Shown: piece by piece, positions 1-8,319 of the stretch
How positions within the stretch are numbered: position 1 is the stretch's first letter
Layout of the letters: every line of letters begins with the position of its first letter
Assembly: GCA_003526375.1 (NCBI GenBank)
Contig: DPDG01000107.1
Coordinates: forward strand, 62,001 to 126,000
Reading direction: 5' to 3'
DNA length: 64,000 nt
Source: Lentisphaeria bacterium
Lineage (GTDB): Bacteria; Verrucomicrobiota; Lentisphaeria; Victivallales; UBA1829
Notes under the pieces: model-generated
Database searches by the model: none
The model's input: only the letters and a program-made list of their open reading frames with translations
Told to the model about the DNA's origin: nothing
Translations under genes and position numbers: made by a program

Positions 1-779
1 GCGACTATGTGCGCAAGGGACAGAAGCTCACGGTTGGATCCATCATTCCTCAGAAACTCCTTGAAATCTGCGGACCCCACGAGTTGCAGCGCTATATCGT
101 AAACGAGATTCAGAAAGTTTACAGGGCGCAGGGTGTGGAAATCAATGACAAGCACATTGAAATCATCATTCGCCAGATGATGCAGAAGATCCGCATTGTC
201 GATCAGGGAGATACACAGTTCCTGACCGGTGAGCAGGTCGATCGCTACGACTTCATTCATGCCAACGAGGAAGCCCGTAAAAACGGCAGGAAGCCTGCCG
301 AAGGCGAACCGGTTCTTCTCGGTATCGCGAAAGCCTCTCTGGAAACGGAAAGCTTTATTTCTTCGGCATCGTTCCAGGATACCACGAGAATTCTGACCGA
401 TGCCGCTACCCTCGGCAAGATCGATGTTCTCCGTGGATTCAAGGAAAACGTCATTACCGGACATCTGATTCCTGCGGGAACCGGATCGGAGAAATTCCAG
501 CATCTGCACCTGGTCAAGCTCGGCGAAGAGATTCCGATCGAGAAACCTGTGGTGGAATTGCCCGAGCAGAAGAAAGAGGAAACGATCGAGAATATCGACT
601 TCGGCGACGATGACGATATCGACGATATCTTCGCAGACAAGGAAGTGGATGACGATTTCGCCGACCAGAACGGAGACGAGGCTTTTGTCGATGACGAGTA
701 TGAAGATGACAAGGATGAATTCGATGATGAGATTGATGACAGCGAGTTTGATCCGAGTATCGATTACGAGAAGGAATGA
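1..779 (+). CDS. rpoC: RNA polymerase beta' subunit, C-terminal part (5' cut by window edge)
   Basis: This is the end of the largest RNA polymerase subunit. The reading frame is open from base 3, so the gene starts outside the window. The visible part carries the conserved C-terminal region, including the motifs HIEIIIRQMMQKIRI, ASFQDTTRILTDAA and GLKENVITGHLIPAGTG-like (here GFKENVITGHLIPAGTG). The last 65 or so residues form a very acidic, Asp/Glu-rich tail, longer than in most bacterial homologues. It precedes rpsL by 124 bp, the usual rpoBC-str order. Identity is near certain. Confidence 0.97.
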   Translation, partial: DYVRKGQKLTVGSIIPQKLLEICGPHELQRYIVNEIQKVYRAQGVEINDKHIEIIIRQMMQKIRIVDQGDTQFLTGEQVDRYDFIHANEEARKNGRKPAEGEPVLLGIAKASLETESFISSASFQDTTRILTDAATLGKIDVLRGFKENVITGHLIPAGTGSEKFQHLHLVKLGEEIPIEKPVVELPEQKKEETIENIDFGDDDDIDDIFADKEVDDDFADQNGDEAFVDDEYEDDKDEFDDEIDDSEFDPSIDYEKE

Positions 780-828
780 CGGGAAAGTCAATAAAAACTG
801 AAAAAAATTAAAATATACAGTTGAAAAA

Positions 829-863
829 GACAAACGGGAGGATACATTATCTACCCGTTTGTC
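829..863 (+). promoter_or_regulatory. Stem-loop between rpoC and rpsL
   Basis: A perfect 10-bp inverted repeat (829-838 with 854-863, GACAAACGGG / CCCGTTTGTC) encloses a short loop with further GATA/TATC pairing. No T-run follows, so it does not look like a terminator. A processing or regulatory stem in the rpoC-rpsL transcript is my inference. Confidence 0.4.
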
Positions 864-903
864 GTACATAACTGTAACAACGCGAATATGTGAAGAGGAG
901 ATC

Positions 904-1305
904 ATGCCGACAATCAATCAGTTGGTGAAATCGGGCCGCAGGACAAAAGTGGCGAAGAGCAAGTCAAAAGCACTCTCGAAGTGTCCCCAGAGACGCGGTG
1001 TCTGCCTGCAGGTTACAACAAGAACGCCCAAGAAGCCGAACTCGGCTATGCGTAAGATCGCCAGAGTGCGTCTTACGAATGGATATGAAGTGACCGCGTA
1101 CATCGGCGGCGAAGGGCATAATCTTCAGGAACACTCTGTTGTGCTCGTGAAAGGCGGAAGGGTTCGTGACCTCCCGGGCGTGCGTTATCATATCGTGCGT
1201 GGAGCACTCGACAGCCTCGGCGTTGAAGCACGCAGACAGGGACGTTCCAAATACGGTAACAAGACTCCGAAAGCCGGAGAACCTGCCGGTAAGAAGAAAA
1301 AATAA
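904..1305 (+). CDS. rpsL: Ribosomal protein S12
   Basis: Small-subunit protein S12 (133 aa), part of the decoding centre. The ATG at 904 follows a GAGGAG ribosome-binding site at 894-899 and gives the canonical start MPTINQLVKSGR; an upstream in-frame start at 859 would add 15 non-conserved residues and is rejected. The hallmark TPKKPNSAMRK and GGRVRDLPGVRYH segments are present. Lysines 43 and 88, the positions where changes give streptomycin resistance in other bacteria, are the wild-type residue. First gene of the str cluster, followed by rpsG. Confidence 0.98.
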   Translation: MPTINQLVKSGRRTKVAKSKSKALSKCPQRRGVCLQVTTRTPKKPNSAMRKIARVRLTNGYEVTAYIGGEGHNLQEHSVVLVKGGRVRDLPGVRYHIVRGALDSLGVEARRQGRSKYGNKTPKAGEPAGKKKK

Positions 1306-1307
1306 GT

Positions 1308-1336
1308 TTCTGCCCGTTCCGTGATGGAAGGCAGAA
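1308..1336 (+). promoter_or_regulatory. rpsL-rpsG intercistronic stem-loop, candidate S7 operator
   Basis: TTCTGCC (1308-1314) pairs with GGCAGAA (1330-1336), and inside it TTCC (1317-1320) pairs with GGAA (1326-1329), leaving a CG bulge and a five-base loop. In E. coli, S7 represses its operon by binding the S12-S7 intercistronic RNA. The position is the same here; function is inferred by analogy. Confidence 0.4.
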
Positions 1337-1372
1337 GCAGAACAAGCGAATACTTGAGGACGCTTAAATACA

Positions 1373-1843
1373 ATGAGAAGACGCAGAATAACAAAAAGAG
1401 AACTCACGCCGGACGTGAAGTACAACAGCGAATTGGTTGCTCGTCTCATCAATACCCTGATGCGCAATGGCAAGAAGTCCGTTGCCCAGAAGATCGTATA
1501 TGGTGCTTTCGATGTGATCAAGGCGAAAAAGAAGGATATGGAACCGCTTGAAGTTTTTCTTCAGGCTGTGGAAAATATCAAGCCGAAACTGGAAGTCAAA
1601 AGCCGTCGAGTCGGCGGTGCGACCTATCAGGTTCCTCTTGAGGTTCCCGCAGAGAGACAGGTTGCTTTGGCAATGCGCTGGATCGCCACCTATTCTCAGG
1701 CGAAAAAAGGTAAATCAATGACGGATGCTCTTGCTTCCGAACTCCTTGATGCTTTCGATAATACAGGTTCATCCATTAAAAAGAAGGACGACACGCACAA
1801 GATGGCGCAAGCCAATAAAGCCTTTGCCCATTACAGATGGTAA
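1373..1843 (+). CDS. rpsG: Ribosomal protein S7
   Basis: Small-subunit head protein S7, 156 aa, the usual bacterial length. It starts MRRRRITKRELTPD and has the conserved stretches LINTLMRNGKKSVAQKIVYG, RRVGGATYQVPLEV and ALAMRWI. Only a weak GAGGA sits upstream of the ATG, in keeping with translation coupled to rpsL or controlled by the preceding stem-loop. fusA follows after 39 bp. Confidence 0.98.
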   Translation: MRRRRITKRELTPDVKYNSELVARLINTLMRNGKKSVAQKIVYGAFDVIKAKKKDMEPLEVFLQAVENIKPKLEVKSRRVGGATYQVPLEVPAERQVALAMRWIATYSQAKKGKSMTDALASELLDAFDNTGSSIKKKDDTHKMAQANKAFAHYRW

Positions 1844-1882
1844 TGCAGAGCTTTCTCAGAACAGCGAAGTCAATTTGAAACT

Positions 1883-4000
1883 ATGACAGAACATAAAGCA
1901 AACGTAGATTATCAAGAAAATCCCGGTCGTATTACACCGATCGCGGAGGTCCGCAATATCGGTATCATGGCCCACATTGATGCCGGAAAGACAACTCTTT
2001 CAGAACGTATTCTCTTCTATACCGGTATCAATCACAAGCTCGGTGAAGTGCATGAAGGCAATGCCACCATGGACTGGATGGTGCAGGAACAGGAACGCGG
2101 TATTACCATTACTTCTGCAGCAACCACCTGCTTCTGGAACAAGGACGGCAAGAAACACCGAATCAATCTGATCGATACTCCCGGGCACGTGGACTTTACT
2201 GCGGAAGTCGAACGTTCACTCCGTGTTCTGGACGGCGCTGTTGCTGTTTTCTGTGCAGTCGGCGGTGTTCAGCCTCAGACTGAAACCGTCTGGAGACAGG
2301 CGAAAAAATATCATGTTCCCATTATTGCATTCGTCAATAAGATGGACAGAACCGGCGCAAACTTCTACAAAGTAGTGGACGCCATGCGCACAAAACTCAA
2401 AGCCAATGTAGTTCCGATGGTTCTCCCGATCGGCGCCGAGGCCAATTTCGAAGGTCTTGTCGATATCATGGAGGAGAAGGCTTATGAGTTTGATGAAATG
2501 AACATCAAGGAAATTCCCGTTCCTGAAGATATGAAGGAAAAACTTGCCGAAGCAAGAGCTTTCATGATCGAACGCATCGCGGAAAATGACGAGTCCGTCA
2601 TGGAAGTTTTCCTGAATGATGAAGTTCCCTCCGTTGATCTCCTGAAAAAGGGACTTCGCCGTGCAGTGCTTTCCGGTCAGCTCGTTGCCGCGTTCTGCGG
2701 AACTGCATTCAAAAACAAGGGTGTTCAGCTTCTTCTTAATGCGGTAATTGATTATCTCCCGTCTCCTGTCGATATCTGGGAAGTTCATGGAACGAACCCC
2801 GATACGGATCAGCCTGAAAGCCGCGAAGTCGGCGATGAGGTTCCGTTCTCGGCGCTTGCATTCAAGATCATGAACGATCCCTATGTCGGAAAGCTCATCT
2901 ATTTCCGTGTATATTCCGGTGTGGCGACCAGCGGCGCTGTTGTTTACAATCCCAGAACACGCAAACGCGAACGTCTCGGACGTATTCTTCAGATGCACGC
3001 AAACAAGCGTGAAGAACGCAAAGAGATTTACAGCGGCGACATTGCCGCAGCTGTCGGTTTCAAAGATGTGAGAACCGGTGATACTCTCTGTGATGAAAAT
3101 CATCCGATTGTTCTCGAATCCATGAGCTTTCCCGAACCCGTTATTTCTATCGCCGTCGAGCCCAAGACCACGGCAGACAGAGATAAGCTTTACACTGCTC
3201 TCGGCGCCCTGTCCGACGAGGACCCGACCTTTACCATGAAGAGTGATGATGAAACCGGTCAGACCATTATCTCCGGTATGGGCGAGCTTCACCTTGAGAT
3301 CATTATGGACCGTCTTCGCAGGGAGTTCAAAGTAGAAGCGCAGTCCGGACAGCCGCAGGTTTCTTACCGTGAAACGATCCTCAAGAAAGCGAATGCCGAC
3401 TCCAAGTTCGTCAGACAGTCCGGCGGTCGCGGTCAGTATGGTCATGTCATTATGGACGTCACTCCGATGGAGCGCGGTCATGGTGTCACCATTGAAAATA
3501 AAGTTGTCGGTGGCAATATTCCGAAAGAGTACATCAAGCCGATCGAGCAGGGAATCAGAGAAGCTGCTCAGACAGGTATCCTTGCCGGATATCCCTGCAT
3601 CGACTTCCATGTTGACATTCTCGACGGATCCTACCACCCTGTGGACTCTTCGGAAATGGCGTTCAAAATTGCCGCTTCAATGGGCTTGAAGGATGCCTGC
3701 AAGAAAGCCGGCATGGTTCTTCTTGAGCCGATCATGAAAGTCGAGATCACAACTCCTGACGAGAATACCGGTGACATCATCGGTGACGTTACATCCCGCC
3801 GCGGAGCGATCTCCGAAATGTCTACTGAGGAAGGTACCACGATCATTACTGCAAATGTGCCGCTTTCCGAACTGTTCGGTTATGCGACCGCGATCCGTTC
3901 TCTGACAAAGGGCAGAGCCTCCTATGCAATGGAGCCGAGCCACTTTGAGCCTGTTCCGAAAACAATCCAAGAGAAAATAGTGGAGAAAAATAGCAAATGA
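1883..4000 (+). CDS. fusA: Elongation factor G
   Basis: GTPase that drives ribosomal translocation and, with RRF, ribosome recycling. At 705 aa it is full length. The G-domain motifs are AHIDAGKTT (residues 30-38), DTPGHVDF and NKMD. Later domains contain GGRGQYGHV, GELHLEI and GDVTSRRG. The N-terminus has about 15 residues ahead of the conserved core, a little longer than E. coli EF-G. It overlaps rpsJ by an ATGA stop/start, so the str and S10 clusters form one transcriptional unit here without a separate S10 leader. Confidence 0.98.
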   Translation: MTEHKANVDYQENPGRITPIAEVRNIGIMAHIDAGKTTLSERILFYTGINHKLGEVHEGNATMDWMVQEQERGITITSAATTCFWNKDGKKHRINLIDTPGHVDFTAEVERSLRVLDGAVAVFCAVGGVQPQTETVWRQAKKYHVPIIAFVNKMDRTGANFYKVVDAMRTKLKANVVPMVLPIGAEANFEGLVDIMEEKAYEFDEMNIKEIPVPEDMKEKLAEARAFMIERIAENDESVMEVFLNDEVPSVDLLKKGLRRAVLSGQLVAAFCGTAFKNKGVQLLLNAVIDYLPSPVDIWEVHGTNPDTDQPESREVGDEVPFSALAFKIMNDPYVGKLIYFRVYSGVATSGAVVYNPRTRKRERLGRILQMHANKREERKEIYSGDIAAAVGFKDVRTGDTLCDENHPIVLESMSFPEPVISIAVEPKTTADRDKLYTALGALSDEDPTFTMKSDDETGQTIISGMGELHLEIIMDRLRREFKVEAQSGQPQVSYRETILKKANADSKFVRQSGGRGQYGHVIMDVTPMERGHGVTIENKVVGGNIPKEYIKPIEQGIREAAQTGILAGYPCIDFHVDILDGSYHPVDSSEMAFKIAASMGLKDACKKAGMVLLEPIMKVEITTPDENTGDIIGDVTSRRGAISEMSTEEGTTIITANVPLSELFGYATAIRSLTKGRASYAMEPSHFEPVPKTIQEKIVEKNSK

Positions 4001-4335
4001 GTACTAGAACCTCATCAACAAAAACGGCTCAGAAGATACGCATTAAGCTTCAGGCCTATGAACACAGAATCCTCGACCAGTCTGTCGCAGAGATTCTCAA
4101 CACAGCCCGCAGAACAGGCTCTGTTGTTGCCGGACCCATTCCGCTTCCGACCCGCATTGAGCGTATGACAGTCAACCGCTCTCCGCATGTCGACAAGAAG
4201 TCGATGGATCAGTTCGAGATCAGAACACACAAGCGTCTGATGGACATCATCAAACCGACGGCGAAGACGGTTGACGAGCTCAAGAAGCTCAATCTTCCTG
4301 CCGGCGTTGATATTTCAATCAAGATTGGAAACTGA
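3997..4335 (+). CDS. rpsJ: Ribosomal protein S10
   Basis: S10 (112 aa) with the diagnostic IRIKLQAYEHRILDQSVAEI, GPIPLPTRIERMTVNRSPHV and QFEIRTHKRLMDI segments. It carries about 10 extra N-terminal residues (MSTRTSSTKT) compared with E. coli S10. The ATG overlaps the fusA stop codon (ATGA), implying translational coupling. rplC follows after a spacer holding a stem-loop. Confidence 0.98.
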   Translation: MSTRTSSTKTAQKIRIKLQAYEHRILDQSVAEILNTARRTGSVVAGPIPLPTRIERMTVNRSPHVDKKSMDQFEIRTHKRLMDIIKPTAKTVDELKKLNLPAGVDISIKIGN

Positions 4336-4371
4336 TCGCAAGATCGGTTTGGCCATATAACGGCATTTTTT

Positions 4372-4407
4372 GGCACCAAGGTCCTTTTTTCCGAGAGGAC
4401 ATGTGCC
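4372..4407 (+). promoter_or_regulatory. Stem-loop just upstream of rplC ribosome-binding site
   Basis: GGCAC (4372-4376) pairs with GTGCC (4403-4407) and GTCC (4381-4384) with GGAC (4397-4400), four bases before the AAGGAG of rplC. Because fusA and rpsJ overlap, the usual S10 leader position is missing; this is the first gap where an r-protein could regulate the S10 genes. Regulatory role is a guess. Confidence 0.3.
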
Positions 4408-4420
4408 TGAAAGGAGCATT

Positions 4421-5053
4421 ATGAAAGGTTTGATCGGAAAGAAAGTTGGCATGACGCAGGTCTATGACGAGAAGGGAATCCTGATTCCTGTTACAGTCAT
4501 TGAGGCCGGTCCCTGTGTGGTCGTTGGCGTCAAGACCAAGGAACATGACGGTTATTCAGCCGTCCAGGTTGGTTTCGGTGTGAAGAAAGTGAAAAACACA
4601 TCGAAGTCGGTTCTTGGAAATGTAAAGAAGGCGGGGCTTGAAAGCAATCCTCCGGCTTTCATCAGAGAGTTCCGCTCTGAAGAGGATCCCCAGGCGGAGA
4701 TCGGCAGCCAGATCAAGGCTGACATTTTTGCCGAAGGCGAGTTTCTTGATATTTCCGGCACCACCAAGGGTAAAGGCTATGCCGGCGTTATGAAGAGATA
4801 TCACTTTGCCGGCGGACGTGACGGACATGGCGGTGGATGGCATCGCAAGCCCGGTTCAATCGGTTGCCGTGAGAAACCCGGCAACATCATGAAGGGCAAA
4901 AAGTTGCCTGGACAACTCGGAAATGGCAACCGCACAGTCCAGAACCTTCGCATCGTAAGAGTTTCCGCTGACGAGAATCTGCTTTTCGTCAGAGGCGCGG
5001 TTCCCGGACCGAACGGCGGAACTCTCCTCGTCAAGAAAGCCAAGAAAAGATAA
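4421..5053 (+). CDS. rplC: Ribosomal protein L3
   Basis: L3, 210 aa. The ATG at 4421 follows AAGGAG at 4411-4416 and gives MKGLIGKKVGMTQVYDEKG, the family N-terminus. The conserved tract near HFAGGRDGHGGGWHRKPGS and GKKLPGQLGNGNRTVQNL matches the peptidyl-transferase-proximal loop and the region around the glutamine methylated in other bacteria. Standard S10 gene order follows. Confidence 0.98.
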   Translation: MKGLIGKKVGMTQVYDEKGILIPVTVIEAGPCVVVGVKTKEHDGYSAVQVGFGVKKVKNTSKSVLGNVKKAGLESNPPAFIREFRSEEDPQAEIGSQIKADIFAEGEFLDISGTTKGKGYAGVMKRYHFAGGRDGHGGGWHRKPGSIGCREKPGNIMKGKKLPGQLGNGNRTVQNLRIVRVSADENLLFVRGAVPGPNGGTLLVKKAKKR

Positions 5054-5085
5054 TCCCCTTCGGGACCAACTAACAGGTGAATATA

Positions 5086-5715
5086 ATGTCTATGAATGTT
5101 GACATACTGAATATGAAGGGCGAGAAGGTCGGGGATTACACGATCGACGATACTTGCCTTGAATTCGACAAAGGCGCTCAGGCCGTTCATGACGCTGTCG
5201 TTGCTTTCCTCGCGGAGAACCGTGCGGGAACGGCATCCGTCAAGACACGTGCGGAAGTTGCCGGAAGCGGCAAGAAGCCGTTCAAGCAGAAAGGACTCGG
5301 CCGCGCCCGTGCCGGCAGTGTCAGAAATCCGGTTTGGCGTCACGGCGGTCACAGCTTCGGCCCGAAACCGCGCGATTATGGCTTCAAGCTCAATGCCAAG
5401 GTGAAAAAGCTTGCTCTCAAGCGTTCTTTTTCCGATCGTCTCAATGACAAGGCGATCTTTGTGGTTGACAGTCTTGCCATTGCCGATCACAAGACCAAGA
5501 GTGCCGCAGCGGCTTTCAAAGCCATGAAGGTGGATGACGGCAAGCTTCTCGTTTCAGTCAAAGATTATGATGACAATCTGCTTCTGGCTACGGGCAACAT
5601 GCCGATGGTCTGCATGATGAAGGCGGCTTCCGTCAATACTTATCACGTTCTCAACGCTGATAAGCTTCTCTTCACAAAAGAAGCTCTTGACGAATTTGTC
5701 AAGAGACTCGCATGA
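5086..5715 (+). CDS. rplD: Ribosomal protein L4
   Basis: L4, 209 aa. I prefer the ATG at 5086 because AGGTGA lies six bases upstream; a GTG at 5077 is part of that site. The extended loop with GSGKKPFKQKGLGRARAGS and NPVWRHGGHSFGPKPRDY is characteristic; this loop lines the exit tunnel. In E. coli L4 is the autoregulator of the S10 operon. Confidence 0.97.
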   Translation: MSMNVDILNMKGEKVGDYTIDDTCLEFDKGAQAVHDAVVAFLAENRAGTASVKTRAEVAGSGKKPFKQKGLGRARAGSVRNPVWRHGGHSFGPKPRDYGFKLNAKVKKLALKRSFSDRLNDKAIFVVDSLAIADHKTKSAAAAFKAMKVDDGKLLVSVKDYDDNLLLATGNMPMVCMMKAASVNTYHVLNADKLLFTKEALDEFVKRLA

Positions 5716-5732
5716 ACGGGAGACATTGAGAA

Positions 5733-6020
5733 ATGATCAAGTCAAGTCCATACGATATCGTCAAAAACATCATGATGACTGAAAAAGCCACGATTCTGAA
5801 GGAAAAGAATCAGTATGCTTTCAAAGTCGCGCCCAAAGCTACCAAGCTGGAAGTCGCCGACGCTGTGGAAAAAATCTACGGCGTGAAGGTCAAATCCGTT
5901 AACATGCTCAACTACAAGGGCAAGCCCAAACGTTCAGGGAGATCCCCCCTTCCGGGTCGCCGCGCCGACTGGAAGAAGGCCGTGGTTTCTCTCGCCGAAG
6001 GCTCCATTGACCTTGCTTAA
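5733..6020 (+). CDS. rplW: Ribosomal protein L23
   Basis: L23, 95 aa, located at the tunnel exit where trigger factor and SRP dock. The sequence shows YDIVKNIMMTEKATILKEKN at the start, the central KLEVADAVEKIYGVKVKSVN and the basic loop GKPKRSGRSPLPGRRADWKK. It lies between rplD and rplB with short spacers, as expected. Confidence 0.97.
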   Translation: MIKSSPYDIVKNIMMTEKATILKEKNQYAFKVAPKATKLEVADAVEKIYGVKVKSVNMLNYKGKPKRSGRSPLPGRRADWKKAVVSLAEGSIDLA

Positions 6021-6031
6021 GGAGACTGAGA

Positions 6032-6859
6032 ATGCCTATCAAGACTTTTAATCCTACGACAAAGAGCCGTCGTTACATTTCCGTAATCGACTACTCCGAG
6101 ATCAGCCGCGAAACTCCGGAAAAGAGCCTCACAAAAGGCAAAAGTTCCACCGGCGGCAGAAATAATAACGGCCGTATCACCACGCGTTTCCGCGGAGGCG
6201 GCAACAAGCGCCGTTACAGAATGATCGATTTCAGGCGTGCCAAGGACGGCGTTACGGCGACTGTCCAGCACATCGAATACGATCCGAACCGTTCCGCTTT
6301 CATCGCTCTGATTGCATATGCGGACGGTGAGAAAGCTTACATCCTTTCTCCGAACGGGCTCAAGGTCGGGCAGACTGTCCTTTCCGGCGAGAAAGCTGAA
6401 ATCAAGCCGGGCAATGCCCTGAAACTTCGCAACATCCCGGTCGGTGTTGAAATTCACAACATCGAACTCGTCCCCGGAAAAGGCGCCAGAATGGTTCGTT
6501 CCGCCGGACAGGTTGCGATTCTCCGTTCCAAGGACGGTGATTATGCACAGATCAAGCTGCCGAGCGGTGAAGTCCGCAAGGTGCATCTGGATTGCAAGGC
6601 CACCATCGGACAGGTCGGAAATCTGGACCACATGAATGCTTCTCTGGGCAAAGCCGGCAAGAAGCGTTATCTCGGATTCAGACCGCATGTCCGCGGTGTT
6701 GTGATGAACCCGGTTGACCATCCGATGGGTGGTGGTGAAGGCAGAAGCAGCGGTGGTGGACATCCTGTCTCCCCGTGGGGTCAGCTCGCCAAGGGTAAAC
6801 GCACGCGTCATCCCAAGAAACCGAGCGGAAGATTCATTGTTGAACGGAGGAAGAAGTAA
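6032..6859 (+). CDS. rplB: Ribosomal protein L2
   Basis: L2, 275 aa, required for subunit joining and peptidyl-transferase function. It has the N-terminal GRNNNGRITTRFRGGGNKRR, the central VHNIELVPGKG-like motif (here EIHNIELVPGKGARMVRSAG) and the C-terminal VMNPVDHPMGGGEGRSSGGG containing the conserved histidine near the peptidyl-transferase centre. It ends three bases before rpsS. Confidence 0.98.
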   Translation: MPIKTFNPTTKSRRYISVIDYSEISRETPEKSLTKGKSSTGGRNNNGRITTRFRGGGNKRRYRMIDFRRAKDGVTATVQHIEYDPNRSAFIALIAYADGEKAYILSPNGLKVGQTVLSGEKAEIKPGNALKLRNIPVGVEIHNIELVPGKGARMVRSAGQVAILRSKDGDYAQIKLPSGEVRKVHLDCKATIGQVGNLDHMNASLGKAGKKRYLGFRPHVRGVVMNPVDHPMGGGEGRSSGGGHPVSPWGQLAKGKRTRHPKKPSGRFIVERRKK

Positions 6860-6862
6860 ACC

Positions 6863-7138
6863 ATGGCAAGATCAATTAAAAAAGGTCCGTTTGTTGATGC
6901 TCATGTTGTGGCAAAAGTGGAAAAAATGGAGAAAAGCGGAGCCAAGAAGGCTATTAAGACCTGGTCCCGCCGTTCCATGATCATTCCTGAATTTGTCGGA
7001 CACACCTTCAACGTGCACAATGGCAAGACATTCACCACTGTTTTCATTACTGAGAACATGGTCGGTCACAGACTCGGTGAATTTGCTCCCACACGCACAT
7101 TCAAGGGACATGGCGTTATCAGCGGTAAGACAGTCTGA
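6863..7138 (+). CDS. rpsS: Ribosomal protein S19, last gene of the proximal cluster
   Basis: S19, 91 aa, with MARSIKKGPFVDAHVVAKVE, TWSRRSMIIPEFVGHTF and GEFAPTRTFKGHG. Its start is three bases past the rplB stop. In most bacteria rplV follows directly. Here a terminator follows, and rplV lies about 47.7 kb downstream at 54856. Confidence 0.98.
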   Translation: MARSIKKGPFVDAHVVAKVEKMEKSGAKKAIKTWSRRSMIIPEFVGHTFNVHNGKTFTTVFITENMVGHRLGEFAPTRTFKGHGVISGKTV

Positions 7139-7168
7139 CGGATTGTCGGAAACAGTTGCGCTGTTCAG

Positions 7169-7203
7169 CCGGAACACTTTCAAAGGTGTTCCGGTTTTTT
7201 GTT
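7169..7203 (+). terminator. Intrinsic terminator after rpsS
   Basis: A 12-bp stem (7169-7180 with 7183-7194, one G-U pair) is followed by a run of Ts from 7195. It lies 30 bp after the rpsS stop and ends the str-S10 transcript. Confidence 0.85.
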
Positions 7204-7303
7204 TTTTCAGGAATGCCGGCAACGCCGGGTATCATATATCACTGAAGATATGACAGCAAAGGACTGTGACCTGAAGTGGTCCGGCTGTTTTTCCTGTTTT
7301 ATC

Positions 7304-7906
7304 TCATACATTTTCTTCTATGAAGTGTGTGGCGTATTTATCCCGATATCCTTTGTAGACTCTCCCCTGATCATGGTCGAAATTAAGCTGATACATCCGG
7401 AAAGTGACGGTAATGTTTTTCGGCATACACTGTTCGATGTAACTGTAGCAGTATTTCATTCCGAGTTTTTTCATGACCTTGCCGCTGCGTGGATTGTTGA
7501 CATCATGTGTAGCTGTGATGTAGGGATATCCGGCATTCCGGATGCGTTCCACTGCCGCTTTCGCCGCTTCCGTAATAATTCCCTGATGCCAGAATCCGGA
7601 ATGCAGCCCGTATCCGAAATCATGACTGTCGCCGTCGCTTAAACCGACATATCCAATCGGGATATTATCGCTTTTAAGGCAGATGACATAGCGGTAGGCG
7701 GAAGGAGCCGTGTAAAGATCAAAATAACGTTCTTTTGCATGTCGTCTGGCATCAGTCATGTCTTTTGCCGGGAACCATGGCAGAAAGGTATTGGTCTCCT
7801 GATCTCTTAATATTGCGAACATTGCGTTCATGTCATCGGGAGTATCGGTCAGTTTTCTCAAAATCAGGCGTTCTGTTTCGAGTTGCGGGGTATTTTCGTA
7901 GATCAT
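7304..7906 (-). CDS. GNAT-family N-acetyltransferase (RimJ/RimL-like)
   Basis: A 200-aa acetyl-CoA-dependent acetyltransferase. The N-terminus has ETERLILRKL, typical of the RimJ/RimL branch that acetylates protein N-termini or small amines. The core has IGYVGLSD, then GYGLHSGFWHQGIITEAA (acetyl-CoA binding region) and DVNNPRSGKVMKKLGM in the C-terminal half. The substrate cannot be read from sequence. It stands alone on the minus strand just after the ribosomal terminator. Confidence 0.8.
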   Translation of the reverse strand: MIYENTPQLETERLILRKLTDTPDDMNAMFAILRDQETNTFLPWFPAKDMTDARRHAKERYFDLYTAPSAYRYVICLKSDNIPIGYVGLSDGDSHDFGYGLHSGFWHQGIITEAAKAAVERIRNAGYPYITATHDVNNPRSGKVMKKLGMKYCYSYIEQCMPKNITVTFRMYQLNFDHDQGRVYKGYRDKYATHFIEENV

Positions 7907-8103
7907 AATAAAAAGGGCTCTGTGATTTATGTGAAATGCATATCTGATGGCTGCACGAGCCTGAACACTATAATCTTCCTCTCCTGTTTTTCAAACATAC
8001 TTCCATGTTTTTTTGAGGAGAATGCGTCTTCCTGAATTTGCAATCATCGAAGTTTGTATTATTTTGATGTAAAAGCAACACGCTATTTCAAAGGCAGGCA
8101 ACT

Positions 8104-8319
8104 ATGAGTCAGGAAAATGTGAAACGATTCTATGCGGAGCTGGAACGCAATCCGGAGCTTCATAACGAGGCTCTCCAGCTTCAGACGAAATTTGAGAGGC
8201 AGGAAGATGTCATTGACGCTTTCCTGACGCTGGCACGGGAACACGGTTTTCCGTTCACGGAGCATGAATTCATTGCCTATATCTATGAAAACGGAGAAGA
8301 AGTCTCTGACCGTCCATGA
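8104..8319 (+). CDS. Nif11-like domain protein
   Basis: A 71-aa protein resembling the Nif11 domain found in leader peptides of nitrile-hydratase/Nif11-type RiPP precursors and in stand-alone proteins: MSQENVKRFYAELERNPEL, then EDVIDAFLTLAREHGFPFT. It has no Gly-Gly cleavage site with a Cys/Ser/Thr-rich core behind it, and no RiPP maturation enzyme lies nearby, so I do not call it a precursor. Its stop overlaps the start of the J-domain gene (ATGA), so the two are probably made together. Confidence 0.6.
   Translation: MSQENVKRFYAELERNPELHNEALQLQTKFERQEDVIDAFLTLAREHGFPFTEHEFIAYIYENGEEVSDRP

Noticed and set aside
2216..3637. Long minus-strand frame opposite fusA (473 codons)
   Set aside because: It mirrors the codon pattern of a certain gene, has no recognisable motif and no ribosome-binding site.
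8104..8319. RiPP precursor peptide
   Set aside because: No cleavage motif with a core peptide and no maturation enzyme nearby.
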